61,658 nt of DNA from an uncultured Eubacteriales bacterium (GCA_934464585.1 CAKSJY010000009.1:1-61658); one strand, 5' to 3'; numbered from the stretch's first letter, positions 8,795 to 18,326 are shown. The notes: generated by a model not told the origin, from the sequence alone. Translations and numbers: made by a program.

Positions 8795-10108
8795 GTGAAG
8801 AGGACTTTTTGTATATTTTTTTCAATAATATTCATGATAAACTTAACTGGTTGTAGTCTTTTTAGCAAAGACTCGTCTGATGATATTGGGGAAAATAATA
8901 CAGCTGCCTTTAGCTATTTGCAAAGGTTACTGTCTGATAATGGTGGACAAAGTGATAAATCAAACACTACACTTGGAAATGTTTCTATCCCCTACCAAAG
9001 TATTGAATCTAAAAATAGCTATATAACACTTCAAGATGGTATAGAACGTGAACTATATGGAAAAATTTCTGAATCGAAACATAACATTCAGTCTCAGGAA
9101 AATGAAAATAAACTCTATCCCATTGATGATATTATATTAGAGGGTCAAACTTTAGAAGAGGATACAATAAGGAAAGTCGTGATTGCATTTGGACATGACA
9201 ATCCGGATGTTTTTTGGCTTTCAAACGTATTTGGATATGAGATAAAAGATAATAATACAATTATAAAGTTGTTTTCATATTTACCACTTGGTAGTTGTGA
9301 AGAAGCGGAGAGTGAACTTAACTCAAAGGTTGATAGCGTATTATCTGATATACCTGCCGAACTTTCAGAATACGAAAGAGAAAAATATGTTTATAATTGG
9401 ATGATTGAAAATTGTCAGTATGATAAGGATGTAAACAATAGAAGTAATAAGTGGCAATCATTTACTGCATATGGTGCAATAGTTGAATCAAAGGCTGTGT
9501 GTGAAGGGTATTCAAGGGCAATGAAGCTTCTTTTAAATCGATTAGGTATAGAATGCCAGCTTGTTACAGGGTATACTAATCAGACACCACACATGTGGAA
9601 TATTGTAAAAATAGATGGAAACTATTATCACCTTGATGCAACGTTCGATACTTCCTCGCAAATTAAACTTTATGACTATTTTAATATTTCTGATAATCAA
9701 GTTGAAAGAGATCATGTTATTGATCCAAATTACTATAATGGTATGAACAGACTAAATGGTCAATATAATTTAAATATACCACTATGTGAAAAAACGACTG
9801 CTAATTACTTTGAGTCAGAGGGAATAGTAATAAATTCTCTTGATGAAAAGACAGATGAGATAGTTGTAAATAGTTTGGTAAAACTAGCTAGCGAGGGTAA
9901 GGAAAGTGCCCCGTTTAGAATATCGGATGATCTTAATTACCAAGAAACAATAATAAAAATGCTTTCGAAGCCACCATATAAGCTTCTTTACTATGTAAAT
10001 GAGGCTAATGAAAGGCTCGATAGTAGCCATCAAATAGATACACAAAGGCTTTCATACATTGAATCCGGGATACAAAATGCATTTGTTTTAAAGCTTACAT
10101 ACAAATAG
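8795..10108 (+). CDS. Transglutaminase-like lipoprotein
   Basis: The GTG at 8795 has GGAGGGG upstream and opens a signal peptide (KRTFCIFFSIIFMINL) ending in a lipobox LTGC. The mature protein should therefore be anchored outside the membrane by its cysteine. The C-terminal half holds a transglutaminase-like fold: the nucleophile segment SKAVCEGYSRAMKLLL, histidine in PHMWNIVKI, and aspartate in YHLDATFD, spaced as in the papain-like triad. Such extracellular domains are usually peptidases or cell-wall related enzymes. About 437 residues. It is first in the folate operon, 18 nt before folE, with no obvious link to folate synthesis. The N-terminal 130 residues are not recognised. Confidence 0.88.
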   Translation: MKRTFCIFFSIIFMINLTGCSLFSKDSSDDIGENNTAAFSYLQRLLSDNGGQSDKSNTTLGNVSIPYQSIESKNSYITLQDGIERELYGKISESKHNIQSQENENKLYPIDDIILEGQTLEEDTIRKVVIAFGHDNPDVFWLSNVFGYEIKDNNTIIKLFSYLPLGSCEEAESELNSKVDSVLSDIPAELSEYEREKYVYNWMIENCQYDKDVNNRSNKWQSFTAYGAIVESKAVCEGYSRAMKLLLNRLGIECQLVTGYTNQTPHMWNIVKIDGNYYHLDATFDTSSQIKLYDYFNISDNQVERDHVIDPNYYNGMNRLNGQYNLNIPLCEKTTANYFESEGIVINSLDEKTDEIVVNSLVKLASEGKESAPFRISDDLNYQETIIKMLSKPPYKLLYYVNEANERLDSSHQIDTQRLSYIESGIQNAFVLKLTYK

Positions 10109-10126
10109 GAGATATTTTTTAAGATT

Positions 10127-10675
10127 ATGGTAGACAAGGAAAAAATAGAGCTTGCTGTAAAGCAGCTAATCGCAGCAATCGGTGAGGATAATAATAGGGA
10201 GGGTCTCAAAGAGACTCCAAACCGAGTAGCAAGGATGTATGAGGAAATATTTTCAGGTATTGAAGAAGATCCAAAGAAACATTTAAAAATTTTTCATGAG
10301 GATAATTCAGAAAACCCTTTAATAATAAGAAATATTCCAATTAATTCTGTGTGTGAACATCATTTGCTTCCGTTTTATGGTGTGGCACATATAGCATATA
10401 TTCCTAAAAATGGCAAAATAATAGGACTTTCTAAAATTGCAAGGATTGCAAACTGTTTTGCAAAACGTCTTCAGGTTCAAGAGAGACTCACAAACCAAAT
10501 TGCAGAGTTTTTATATGAAAATTTAGATCCTGTTGGGGTTGAGGTTATGATCGAAGCGGAACACTCTTGTATGACAATGCGAGGAGTACGTGCTTTGGGT
10601 AGTAAAACAATAACCCACTCAAAAAAAGGTCAAATAAATGTAAACTTACCAAGCTTAGTTTTAGGAGGAAAATAA
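10127..10675 (+). CDS. folE: GTP cyclohydrolase I
   Basis: First enzyme of folate synthesis, converting GTP to 7,8-dihydroneopterin triphosphate. Full length at 182 residues. Zinc and catalytic motifs are visible: VCEHHLLPFYG and EHSCMTMRGVRALGSKT, plus GLSKIARIANCFAKRLQVQE of the core. It is translated just before folP, with one nucleotide between the stop and the folP ATG, and belongs to the operon starting at 8795. Confidence 0.97.
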   Translation: MVDKEKIELAVKQLIAAIGEDNNREGLKETPNRVARMYEEIFSGIEEDPKKHLKIFHEDNSENPLIIRNIPINSVCEHHLLPFYGVAHIAYIPKNGKIIGLSKIARIANCFAKRLQVQERLTNQIAEFLYENLDPVGVEVMIEAEHSCMTMRGVRALGSKTITHSKKGQINVNLPSLVLGGK

Positions 10676-10676
10676 T

Positions 10677-11474
10677 ATGTGTAGATATTTTGCTGCAAAT
10701 GAATTTTTGTTACCACTTGGCGAAAAAACTTATATTATGTCAATTCTAAATCTAACACCGGATTCATTTTCAGACGGTGGAAAATGGAACAATAAAAACA
10801 TTGCAATAAAAAGAGCATTGCAGATGGTAGAAGAGGGAGCAGATATATTAGATATAGGTGCTCAATCGACTAGACCAGGATATATTCAAATAAGTGCAGA
10901 GGAAGAAATAAATAGGTTAAAGGATATTTTACCCCAAATTCGTAAACAAATCGATATACCGATTTCTATAGATACTTTCTATCCTGAGGTTGCGGAATAT
11001 GCCCTTAAAGAGGGTGTGGATATAATAAATGATATAACAGGATTTGAAAGTGAAAAAATGATGGAGCTTGCAAGTAACTGTTCTTGCGGGCTTATTGTCA
11101 TGCATAATAAAGTTTCAGAGGACATAAAAGCGTTTTTTGAACGGAAATTGAAAGAGTTGACCGATAGAGGAATAAAAGAAAAAAGAATATGTTTTGACCC
11201 GGGTATAGGTTTTTCTAAAACATATGAACAAAATTTATATGATTTAAAAAATATAAAAAAATTCAAGGTTGGTCCCTGTGCAATGCTTGTAGGAGCTTCA
11301 AGGAAGCGTGTGATTGGTGCTCCTTGTGGTAATCCACCATTTTGTGAAAGAATGCCGGGGACAATTGCAGCTCATACAATAGCAATTGTTGGTGGAGCAG
11401 ATATAATTAGGGTACATGACGTTAAGGAAAGTGTACAAGCTGCAAAAGTGGCTGACGAAATACTTAGATATTAA
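10677..11474 (+). CDS. folP: Dihydropteroate synthase
   Basis: Joins 6-hydroxymethyl-dihydropterin pyrophosphate to p-aminobenzoate. 265 residues. Signature motifs: SILNLTPDSFSDGG, GADILDIGAQSTRPG, ISIDTFYPEVA, ICFDPGIGFSKT and LVGASRKRVIG. An AGGAGG lies within the end of folE, so translation is probably coupled. The sulfonamide-target loops look intact. Three unknown genes follow before folB. Confidence 0.97.
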   Translation: MCRYFAANEFLLPLGEKTYIMSILNLTPDSFSDGGKWNNKNIAIKRALQMVEEGADILDIGAQSTRPGYIQISAEEEINRLKDILPQIRKQIDIPISIDTFYPEVAEYALKEGVDIINDITGFESEKMMELASNCSCGLIVMHNKVSEDIKAFFERKLKELTDRGIKEKRICFDPGIGFSKTYEQNLYDLKNIKKFKVGPCAMLVGASRKRVIGAPCGNPPFCERMPGTIAAHTIAIVGGADIIRVHDVKESVQAAKVADEILRY

Positions 11475-11499
11475 ATTTATTTGTAAAGGAGTTGGTTAA

Positions 11500-11811
11500 A
11501 TGTTTAGGTGCTGTGGTAAAAGGAAAAATAATGATCCAATTGTTAATCAATGGGCACTTTCTACATTAGATACGGTTGAAACAGTAAGTGACTCACCGAT
11601 AATAGATGGTATTAGACGTAGGGTTAGATCTCCAAGGCCAAATAATAGTTTTCATACTCCGAGTGTGGGAACGAGTCAGATGCCGGCTCCCAACACTGCA
11701 ACGAGCCCACTTAAGGTTGTATATAATATTGGTGATCAAACACCAAATTTGAGTGCCTTTAGCGATTCGGATTTCTCGGAGGATAATCCATTGCTGAATG
11801 ATAATCTATAA
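11500..11811 (+). CDS. Short disordered MFRCC protein, SP/TP-rich, unknown
   Basis: 103 residues with AAAGGAG upstream. It opens MFRCCGKRKNND: two adjacent cysteines at 4-5 followed by basic residues. The rest is low in hydrophobics and looks unstructured, with Ser/Thr-Pro pairs (DSPI, RSPR, HTPS, TSPL, QTPN) and a C-terminal acidic serine segment SDSDFSEDNP. No domain is recognised. The next gene has the same start (MFKCC), so the two are probably paralogues. Double cysteine plus basic cluster at the extreme N-terminus resembles eukaryotic palmitoylation signals (GAP-43 type), but this is inference. It lies inside the folate operon, 26 nt after folP. Confidence 0.7.
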   Translation: MFRCCGKRKNNDPIVNQWALSTLDTVETVSDSPIIDGIRRRVRSPRPNNSFHTPSVGTSQMPAPNTATSPLKVVYNIGDQTPNLSAFSDSDFSEDNPLLNDNL

Positions 11812-11860
11812 GTTTTTAAAGATGTAAAGTACTAAAAGGGAAAGGAGTGATTAATTTATT

Positions 11861-12352
11861 ATGTTTAAATGTTGTCAAAGTAAGAATAAAAAATCTCGCA
11901 ATTTGCCTTTGGGAAATGTAGCTATGCCAATTCCAATAGATATTAATTTTAATCATCTAGATTTTGGTAATATCAAGTATGATAGTTCTGACCAAGAACC
12001 TCAAATAGAGGATATTCCTCAAAATTCAGATAGTGTAGCAGTGTCAGAGAATTCGTTTCATAAAGTGAATTTAGCGAATAGGATAATGACAAGTATATCC
12101 GATGAAGATTATAGTTCATTTAATGGTATTTTTAGTAAATCAAGCGATTCAGCATTGGAGGAAGAGGGGTATTTGTTTGACTATAATATATGGGGGGATT
12201 ATCAAAACACACCGGTAGCTATAACGAGAACTCCAAATTTAGGATTTGATGTTACCTTACCGGCATCAAACAGCCCTATTAAAAATGAGTCAGCAAGACC
12301 GATACAATCTCCAAAACTAGAAACATTAGAAAGTAACATGGATGAATTGTAA
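11861..12352 (+). CDS. Disordered MFKCC protein, SP/TP-rich, unknown
   Basis: 163 residues, beginning MFKCCQSKNKKSRN, the same layout as the preceding gene. A ribosome site AAAGGAGTG is present. The body is acidic and polar with few predicted structured stretches; NTPV, RTPN, NSPI and QSPK provide proline-directed sites. No signal peptide and no transmembrane segment. Function unknown; the shared N-terminus suggests that both proteins go to the same place. Located between folP and folB on the same transcript. Confidence 0.7.
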   Translation: MFKCCQSKNKKSRNLPLGNVAMPIPIDINFNHLDFGNIKYDSSDQEPQIEDIPQNSDSVAVSENSFHKVNLANRIMTSISDEDYSSFNGIFSKSSDSALEEEGYLFDYNIWGDYQNTPVAITRTPNLGFDVTLPASNSPIKNESARPIQSPKLETLESNMDEL

Positions 12353-12407
12353 TATTGATGTTTGCTTTATAATAAAGTGAAATTTATATATAAGTTATAA
12401 GGAAAAG

Positions 12408-14021
12408 GTGAAGGTTATTATTAAGAAAAGTAGTAAAAGTCAAAGTAATGGAACTCCATTAATATCAGTTTTGCCACCGGTGTATCCAAGCAGTGGCGCT
12501 TTAGAATCAATGGAGGAATCTGTAGGAAAGGTTAAATATACAGGGAATATACAAATAGCCTGTGAAGGTGGCAATCAGATTGAGCAACTATGTCCTATTG
12601 GTGGATCGTTTGAAACACCTCCTTCTGTTCAACATGTTACACAGTCCACACCACAATCTGTTCAGCATATTACACAGCCCACGCCACAATCGGTGCAACA
12701 TAATGTACAGATGAATAATTCACAAAGCCCCTTAAATATATTGCTGAGTGTGCCTAATAGCCCATCAAATACGGAGGCTAGTAATCCTTTATATGGATCA
12801 TTGGTTAATAGTAGAACACCTAACGCAAAAAGGAGTCCTCTTAAGAATGGATCTAGTGCACTACAGAGCCCTTTGCTATTACCCTTTCAAAGCCCATTTA
12901 AAAAGTCTAGTGCATCAAGTGCTAGTACACAACAGGCTGTGGGGAATAGATCAAACAGTAGTATACTGTCAACTCATAGACATGAAATAGAAGGTAGACG
13001 AGCTAACTCTCAGGGACATCAAATTACTACTGAGGAATACATAAGAGCAAAAAAAGCTAAAATAGAGAAAAAAATGAGTAAGGTTAGGTTTACAGAACCG
13101 TTTGGGGAAAGTATAAAACATATGCCTTTTAAAATAGATAATATAGAATCAAGTGAAGATGATAGTGATTCTTATAATGAAAGCACATGTTGTATGTGTT
13201 TGACTGAAAGACAGCGGCGAAATAATGAAAATAAATTAGATGAAATATTAGCAAATATTACGAGTAAATCGAATTACATTGCTTTGCCTGAGATATCTAT
13301 TGACTCCTCGATATTTGTTAATGGTGAAGTTACTAATCCTCAGAATGCATTTTTAACAAATACGTTTGATATAGAGAAGGTATTAGCTGCTACTAAATAT
13401 CCTCTTGTATATATATTAAAAGATAGCATAAAAGATGAGGAGACTACAACAATAGAAAAGAGAGGTTTGCCAAGAGATAAAAAGAGCGTAAGAACTCTGG
13501 AAAAGGATCTGAAAAACTTTGTGGAGCTTTATCCCAGCCTATTAAAAAAATATGATTCAATAAAAAATGATTCAATAAAAAATGATTCAGACTTTCCTTC
13601 AAGTATTAGATGGATTAGTTATAGTGAAATATCTGGAGGAGAAAGTACTGCAAAAAAATTTGTAAGACCTATAAAGGTAAAAGTTGGAAGAAAAATTACT
13701 ATGGATGATGTTGATCAAATAGTTGTAAATAAGGGGGTTGTGATGGCATGTAATGAAGTTAGTAAAAATGGACCAAGATATGGTAATCTAGTACTAGGCC
13801 AAATGCTTGAATATAGTGATTATTTACGAAAACCTGTTGAGTTCTTAGGTGGTATTGTTGGACTGAATAATGGTAGCAATACAGACACTGAATTGATGGA
13901 TGCAGCTCATCTAGATATTAGAGCGATTAAGTTTAAAGAGGTTACAGGCATGAGTGAGGAAGAGTGGGAAAAGGAATGCGAAAAAAGATTAAGGGAAAGT
14001 AGAGAAATATGGACAAAATAA
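12408..14021 (+). CDS. Large protein with SP/TP-rich tail and unknown C-terminal domain
   Basis: 537 residues from a GTG with GGAAAAG just upstream. The N-terminal half is disordered: a short repeat SVQH(V/I/N)TQ.TPQ at about 75-103, then many SP/TP sites (QSPL, NSPS, RTPN, RSPL, QSPF), then a basic helix-like stretch EEYIRAKKAKIEKKM. The pair CCMC occurs near 262. The C-terminal 240 residues look folded, with YPLVYILKDSIKDEE, RPIKVKVGRKITMDDVDQIV and a helical end EEEWEKECEKRLRESRE. No family is recognised. The stop overlaps the folB start by 13 nt, so it is firmly part of the folate operon. Confidence 0.7.
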   Translation: MKVIIKKSSKSQSNGTPLISVLPPVYPSSGALESMEESVGKVKYTGNIQIACEGGNQIEQLCPIGGSFETPPSVQHVTQSTPQSVQHITQPTPQSVQHNVQMNNSQSPLNILLSVPNSPSNTEASNPLYGSLVNSRTPNAKRSPLKNGSSALQSPLLLPFQSPFKKSSASSASTQQAVGNRSNSSILSTHRHEIEGRRANSQGHQITTEEYIRAKKAKIEKKMSKVRFTEPFGESIKHMPFKIDNIESSEDDSDSYNESTCCMCLTERQRRNNENKLDEILANITSKSNYIALPEISIDSSIFVNGEVTNPQNAFLTNTFDIEKVLAATKYPLVYILKDSIKDEETTTIEKRGLPRDKKSVRTLEKDLKNFVELYPSLLKKYDSIKNDSIKNDSDFPSSIRWISYSEISGGESTAKKFVRPIKVKVGRKITMDDVDQIVVNKGVVMACNEVSKNGPRYGNLVLGQMLEYSDYLRKPVEFLGGIVGLNNGSNTDTELMDAAHLDIRAIKFKEVTGMSEEEWEKECEKRLRESREIWTK

Positions 14022-14395
14022 TAATTAAGGGTCTTAAAATTTTTGCGTACCATGGAGTTAATATAGAAGAAAAGCAAAATGGTCAATACTTTATTGTTGA
14101 TGCTGTATTATACACTCCGCTTAATAAAGCTGGGTCTACTGACAGATTAAGAAATACAGTAAGCTATTCTAAGGCTGCGAAACTTATAAATAAAGTAGTG
14201 CAGAGTAAAAAGTATGATCTTTTAGAAACTGTAGTAGACAAAGTCGCATATAATCTTTTTAGGGAATTTAGAGATATACAGGAAGTCACCATAAGATTGG
14301 CTAAGCCTAATGCACCGATAAATTTGGATTTTGAATATATGGCGGTTGAAATTCATAGAAAGAGGAGTGATTATTATAAAGGAAGCAGTTGTTGA
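14009..14395 (+). CDS. folB: Dihydroneopterin aldolase
   Basis: Converts dihydroneopterin to 6-hydroxymethyl-dihydropterin and glycolaldehyde. 128 residues. The opening KIIIKGLKIFAYHGVN.EEK is diagnostic, and TVSYSKAAKLI and VTIRLAKPNAPI are also family motifs. The start lies inside the end of the preceding unknown gene (13-nt overlap), and the end overlaps folK, implying coupled translation. Confidence 0.95.
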   Translation: MDKIIIKGLKIFAYHGVNIEEKQNGQYFIVDAVLYTPLNKAGSTDRLRNTVSYSKAAKLINKVVQSKKYDLLETVVDKVAYNLFREFRDIQEVTIRLAKPNAPINLDFEYMAVEIHRKRSDYYKGSSC

Positions 14396-14864
14396 GTTAG
14401 GTTCAAATCTATTAGATAGGAAGCTTAACATACATAATGCTATAGAGGCGCTCTCAAAACTTCCAAAAACTAAGGTTTTAGAAGTATCTTCATACTACGA
14501 AACAGAACCGTTTGAGGTTCCCGATAAGCAGGAAAACTATATTAACTGTTGCGTAAAAATAGAAACAGATTTGTTGCCTGAAACATTATTGGGATCCTTG
14601 TTGGGAATTGAGGCAGCAATGGGTAGAGTTAGGCCGTTTAAAAATGCAGCTAGAATAATAGATGCTGATTTACTATTTTATGCTGATGTTAAGATGAATA
14701 CAAATGATCTAATCCTTCCTCATCCGGAAATATTAAAAAGAGCGTTTGTGCTTGTGCCTCTAACGGATTTATATAAAGATAAGGTCACCCCGGCGTTTGA
14801 CTTTTCAGAAATATTAGATAATATGGATGTTTCTGGGGTTAAAAAGATAGATTTGGTGCTATAA
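14367..14864 (+). CDS. folK: HPPK, 6-hydroxymethyl-dihydropterin pyrophosphokinase
   Basis: Transfers pyrophosphate from ATP to hydroxymethyl-dihydropterin, making the FolP substrate. Motifs: VVELGSNLLDRKLN near the N-terminus, SSYYETEPFEVPDKQ, and AARIIDADLLFY with the magnesium-binding DAD. The start is uncertain: the frame is open to a TTG at 14331 in folB, but family length favours the GTG at 14367, with GAGG directly before it. It overlaps folB by 29 nt and ends the folate operon. Confidence 0.93.
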   Translation: MIIIKEAVVELGSNLLDRKLNIHNAIEALSKLPKTKVLEVSSYYETEPFEVPDKQENYINCCVKIETDLLPETLLGSLLGIEAAMGRVRPFKNAARIIDADLLFYADVKMNTNDLILPHPEILKRAFVLVPLTDLYKDKVTPAFDFSEILDNMDVSGVKKIDLVL

Positions 14865-14976
14865 ATTAGGAATCTTAACTGTTAAGTTAATGTTATTTAT
14901 ATATTACATATGATGGTAAGGTAAATTGTAGTTTAAATTTTAATCTGTAGATCTAAAATAGAAAGGAAAATTTAAA

Positions 14977-16320
14977 ATGTCAAGGATATCAAAATCATTA
15001 ATATCATTAGTTTTGGCTATATGTTTAATTTTTTCTTCATGTATAATGGCTTTTGCAGAATCAGGAATAGGATATAATTCCAAAAAGAAAACGGTAATTA
15101 TTGTACCGGGACTGTTAGGATCAGAATTATTTGCAGATAAAAACCAGGTTGTAGATTCTACATATTTTGAAAAAGGATATAGGTTTTGGGTTTCAGAATG
15201 TGTTTCACAATTTATAGATCCTGATTCCCAAACAGATTTATCAGATCTTTCAGATGTACAAATTAAGACAATAAAGCGGGATCTATCTCTTATAGCCTGC
15301 GATAAAAACGGAAATTCCAAGGTTTCGGTTATGCCAACAAATCCAATATTGGATTGTAGGAATAATCCGGATAACAGAAACTTTGGTGTTGCAAATTTTT
15401 ACGGTGAAATGGTAAAAAAGATAGTATCAAATGTTAATGAAAACGAATATAATGTTGTGTTTTTTTCATATGATTGGAGGCTTAGTTCTGTTAAAGTAGC
15501 GGGATTACTTGAAGAATTCATAAATAATAATGGATTTAAAAATATTACGTTTGTAACCCATAGTATGGGTGGAAATGTATGTGCATCATACCTTTCTAAA
15601 CAACAAAATGCAAAAAAGGTCGATAAAACTATTACACTTGGTACACCGTTCTTAGGCTCGGCAAGAGCTGTAACAGCAATAGACTATGGTAAATTTGTAG
15701 ATGGTTTTTTAGGCTTTATGTCATCACCTATTTTAAATCCAGTGATAAAATCTGTTGCGGAGAATTGTCCGTCTATATATGAATTATTGCCCCCGAAACA
15801 ATATTTTTCTTATTCAGGCAATGGGTATATAAATAAACCTAATCCGAATATATGCTTGCCTCCAATTAATATAGATACATATGACGACACAATTAAATAT
15901 ATATTAAAAAAGAGAGATTGGCCGAGTGGTGCAAGTGATTTACTTAAAAGAGCTCAGGACTTCCACAACACATTGTATAAAAATGGTGAGTTTGTACTTA
16001 AAGATGAAAATATAAAAATGTATAATATAATAGGGTTTAATTCAATTACCATAGAACAGGTAAGTTTTTTAAGAACCCAAAAGGCTTGGCCGAGCGAAAT
16101 ATATAAAAATGGTGATGGCATTGTTTTGGTAAAGAGTGCTGTGGTGGGAGATGCTCTTGAAAACAAGAATAATTATTATGTAAGAAATGTCAGCCATATG
16201 GATTTAGCGAAGAAGGACTTTTGTATACAAATGGTTATTGATTTTATAAATGGCAATACGAAGCCTTATAATCATGATAGCAGAAATATAAAAAGGACAA
16301 GGCCTTCAAATGACTTATAA
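14977..16320 (+). CDS. Secreted LCAT-like lipase/acyltransferase
   Basis: 447 residues with a clear signal peptide (about 1-28, ending MAFAES). The mature part starts with VIIVPGLLGSELFADKN, an alpha/beta-hydrolase oxyanion strand. It then shows FFSYDWRLSS, the nucleophile elbow THSMGGNVCASYL and TLGTPFLGSA. A late GDGIVLVKSA and VSHMDL provide the acid/histidine region. This combination matches the lecithin:cholesterol acyltransferase family of the alpha/beta hydrolases. It probably cleaves or transfers acyl chains of lipids outside the cell; the actual substrate is unknown. RBS AAAGGAAAA. Monocistronic. Confidence 0.85.
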   Translation: MSRISKSLISLVLAICLIFSSCIMAFAESGIGYNSKKKTVIIVPGLLGSELFADKNQVVDSTYFEKGYRFWVSECVSQFIDPDSQTDLSDLSDVQIKTIKRDLSLIACDKNGNSKVSVMPTNPILDCRNNPDNRNFGVANFYGEMVKKIVSNVNENEYNVVFFSYDWRLSSVKVAGLLEEFINNNGFKNITFVTHSMGGNVCASYLSKQQNAKKVDKTITLGTPFLGSARAVTAIDYGKFVDGFLGFMSSPILNPVIKSVAENCPSIYELLPPKQYFSYSGNGYINKPNPNICLPPINIDTYDDTIKYILKKRDWPSGASDLLKRAQDFHNTLYKNGEFVLKDENIKMYNIIGFNSITIEQVSFLRTQKAWPSEIYKNGDGIVLVKSAVVGDALENKNNYYVRNVSHMDLAKKDFCIQMVIDFINGNTKPYNHDSRNIKRTRPSNDL

Positions 16321-16375
16321 AAATTAAATATTTAAAAGTAGTACTTTGGCGATTTTAAGTAGTTATGCAATAGAC

Positions 16376-16404
16376 TTGAATTATTCGAAAGGATACGATA
16401 TAAT
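16376..16404 (+). promoter_or_regulatory. Promoter of the nucleotide-sugar dehydratase gene
   Basis: TTGAAT at 16376-16381 and TATAAT at 16399-16404, 17 bp apart, ending 42 bp before the ATG at 16447. Confidence 0.75.
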
Positions 16405-16446
16405 ACTTTAGATACTATTATAATATGATTGTTGAGAGATGAGAAA

Positions 16447-18321
16447 ATGAATTTATATGAAAGTTTAAAAAAAGGCAGAAAATTTCTTTTATTTTGCTGT
16501 GATTTTATAATATGGAATATATCATATTATTTCTCGTTTGCAGTAAATAGAGATAGTTTCCTGTTGCTGGGTTTAGAAAGACAATTTTTAATAGGTCTTG
16601 CTATTTTTAATGTTGTGTTTACAATTATATTTCTAGCTTTTAGAATGTATGATAAAATATGGCGATATGCTGATATGGAGGATTTTTTCTATGCCGGATT
16701 GGCAGCAGTTGCGGCTAATGTCGTATTCTTTATAATTTCTGCAGCATTATCGCAAATACATGGTCTTGAATATTTAAATTTAGGTATTAGGACATATGTT
16801 ATCGTTACTCTTATGAGTACATTGCTGATGTTTCTGTTTAGACTTGCATACAGGCTTAATCAGAATCTTGAAAAAAGAGATGTCGATAATACAAACAAAA
16901 AACGAATGATGATAGTTGGTGCCGGTGAGGCAACCGCTTCTGTGCTAAAAGAATTTTCAAAGCATATAGATAATGAATATTTGCCTATATGTATTGTGGA
17001 TGATGACAGAGAAAAAATCGGTAGAAGAATGTTGGGGCTAAAGGTTGAAGGTTCAACATATGAAATACCTGAAATATGTGAAAAAGACGATATAGATGTA
17101 ATCCTATGCTCAATTGTTGCAATGAGTATGGAAGATAGAAAGCGTATACTTGATATTTGTGCTAAAACAAATTTGGAAGTAAAGATTATCCCTAATATAT
17201 ACGATGTTATTACTTCAAAGGCATCAGTAACATCAAGTATGAGAACTGTTGAAGTAGAAGACTTACTCGGCCGTGAAACAATAGTGCTTGATGAAAAGAA
17301 ATATGGACAGTATATTAAAGGTAAAAATATATTAGTAACAGGTGGCGGAGGATCGATAGGATCTGAGCTTTGCAGACAAATTGCAGGACTTTCGCCGAAA
17401 AAACTTATAATACTGGATATATATGAAAATAATGCCTATGATATTCAACAAGAGCTAAAAAGAGTTTATGGTGATACATTGAATATGGAGGTAGAGATTG
17501 CTTCTATTAGAGATAATACAAAGTTAGACCAGTTATTTTCTGTAAAGGAAATAGATGTAGTATTTCATGCTGCTGCACATAAACATGTACCGCTTATGGA
17601 AACAAACCCGGAAGAGGCAGTAAAAAATAATGTTATTGGTACGTTAAATCTTGTACGAATGGCTGATAAGTATAAAGTTAAAAAGTTTGTTCAAATTTCT
17701 ACAGATAAGGCTGTAAATCCTACAAACATAATGGGAGCTACAAAACGTATTTGTGAAATGATAGTACAAACAATGAATGAAAACAGTGATACAGAATTTG
17801 TGGCTGTAAGATTTGGTAATGTTTTGGGATCTAACGGTTCAGTAATACCACTTTTTAAAGAGCAAATTAAAAATGGTGGGCCGGTTACAGTTACCCACCC
17901 GGATATAATAAGATTTTTTATGACTATTCCGGAAGCTGTTTCGCTTGTGTTGACTGCGGGAAGTTTAGCAAAGGGTGGAGAAATATTCGTTTTGGATATG
18001 GGTGAGCCTGTTAAGATTACTGAACTTGCCGAAAATTTGATAAGATTATCAGGATATATTCCGGGTAAAGATATCGAAATTAAGTATACAGGTTTAAGGC
18101 CAGGAGAAAAACTTTATGAAGAGATTTTGCTTGATGAAGAAGGTATAAAGAAAACTGATAGCGAGAAGATTTTCATTGGTGAGCCTATCAAGACTGACAA
18201 AGAGAAGCTTGTAAAATCTTTGGAAAGCCTTAGAATAGCAGCTAAAGATAATGATAAGAAAAAGATTGAAAAATTAATTGGAGAAATTGTCCCAACTTTT
18301 AAACACGCATTAAATAAATAG
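16447..18321 (+). CDS. Membrane-bound UDP-sugar 4,6-dehydratase (CapD/FlaA1-like)
   Basis: About 624 residues in the long WbpM/CapD architecture. Four transmembrane helices (about 15-130) come first, then a CoA-binding-like Rossmann domain (MMIVGAGEATASVL), then an extended SDR domain. The SDR domain has NAD loop ILVTGGGGSIGSELCRQI, FHAAAHKHVPLME, the catalytic QISTDKAVNPTNIMGATK segment and VRFGNVLGSNGSVIPLF. It probably makes a UDP-4-keto-6-deoxy sugar for capsule, exopolysaccharide or glycan synthesis. ATG 16447 is preferred over upstream in-frame TTGs. No glycosyltransferases are adjacent, so its pathway partners are elsewhere. Confidence 0.93.
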   Translation: MNLYESLKKGRKFLLFCCDFIIWNISYYFSFAVNRDSFLLLGLERQFLIGLAIFNVVFTIIFLAFRMYDKIWRYADMEDFFYAGLAAVAANVVFFIISAALSQIHGLEYLNLGIRTYVIVTLMSTLLMFLFRLAYRLNQNLEKRDVDNTNKKRMMIVGAGEATASVLKEFSKHIDNEYLPICIVDDDREKIGRRMLGLKVEGSTYEIPEICEKDDIDVILCSIVAMSMEDRKRILDICAKTNLEVKIIPNIYDVITSKASVTSSMRTVEVEDLLGRETIVLDEKKYGQYIKGKNILVTGGGGSIGSELCRQIAGLSPKKLIILDIYENNAYDIQQELKRVYGDTLNMEVEIASIRDNTKLDQLFSVKEIDVVFHAAAHKHVPLMETNPEEAVKNNVIGTLNLVRMADKYKVKKFVQISTDKAVNPTNIMGATKRICEMIVQTMNENSDTEFVAVRFGNVLGSNGSVIPLFKEQIKNGGPVTVTHPDIIRFFMTIPEAVSLVLTAGSLAKGGEIFVLDMGEPVKITELAENLIRLSGYIPGKDIEIKYTGLRPGEKLYEEILLDEEGIKKTDSEKIFIGEPIKTDKEKLVKSLESLRIAAKDNDKKKIEKLIGEIVPTFKHALNK

Positions 18322-18326
18322 AATAA

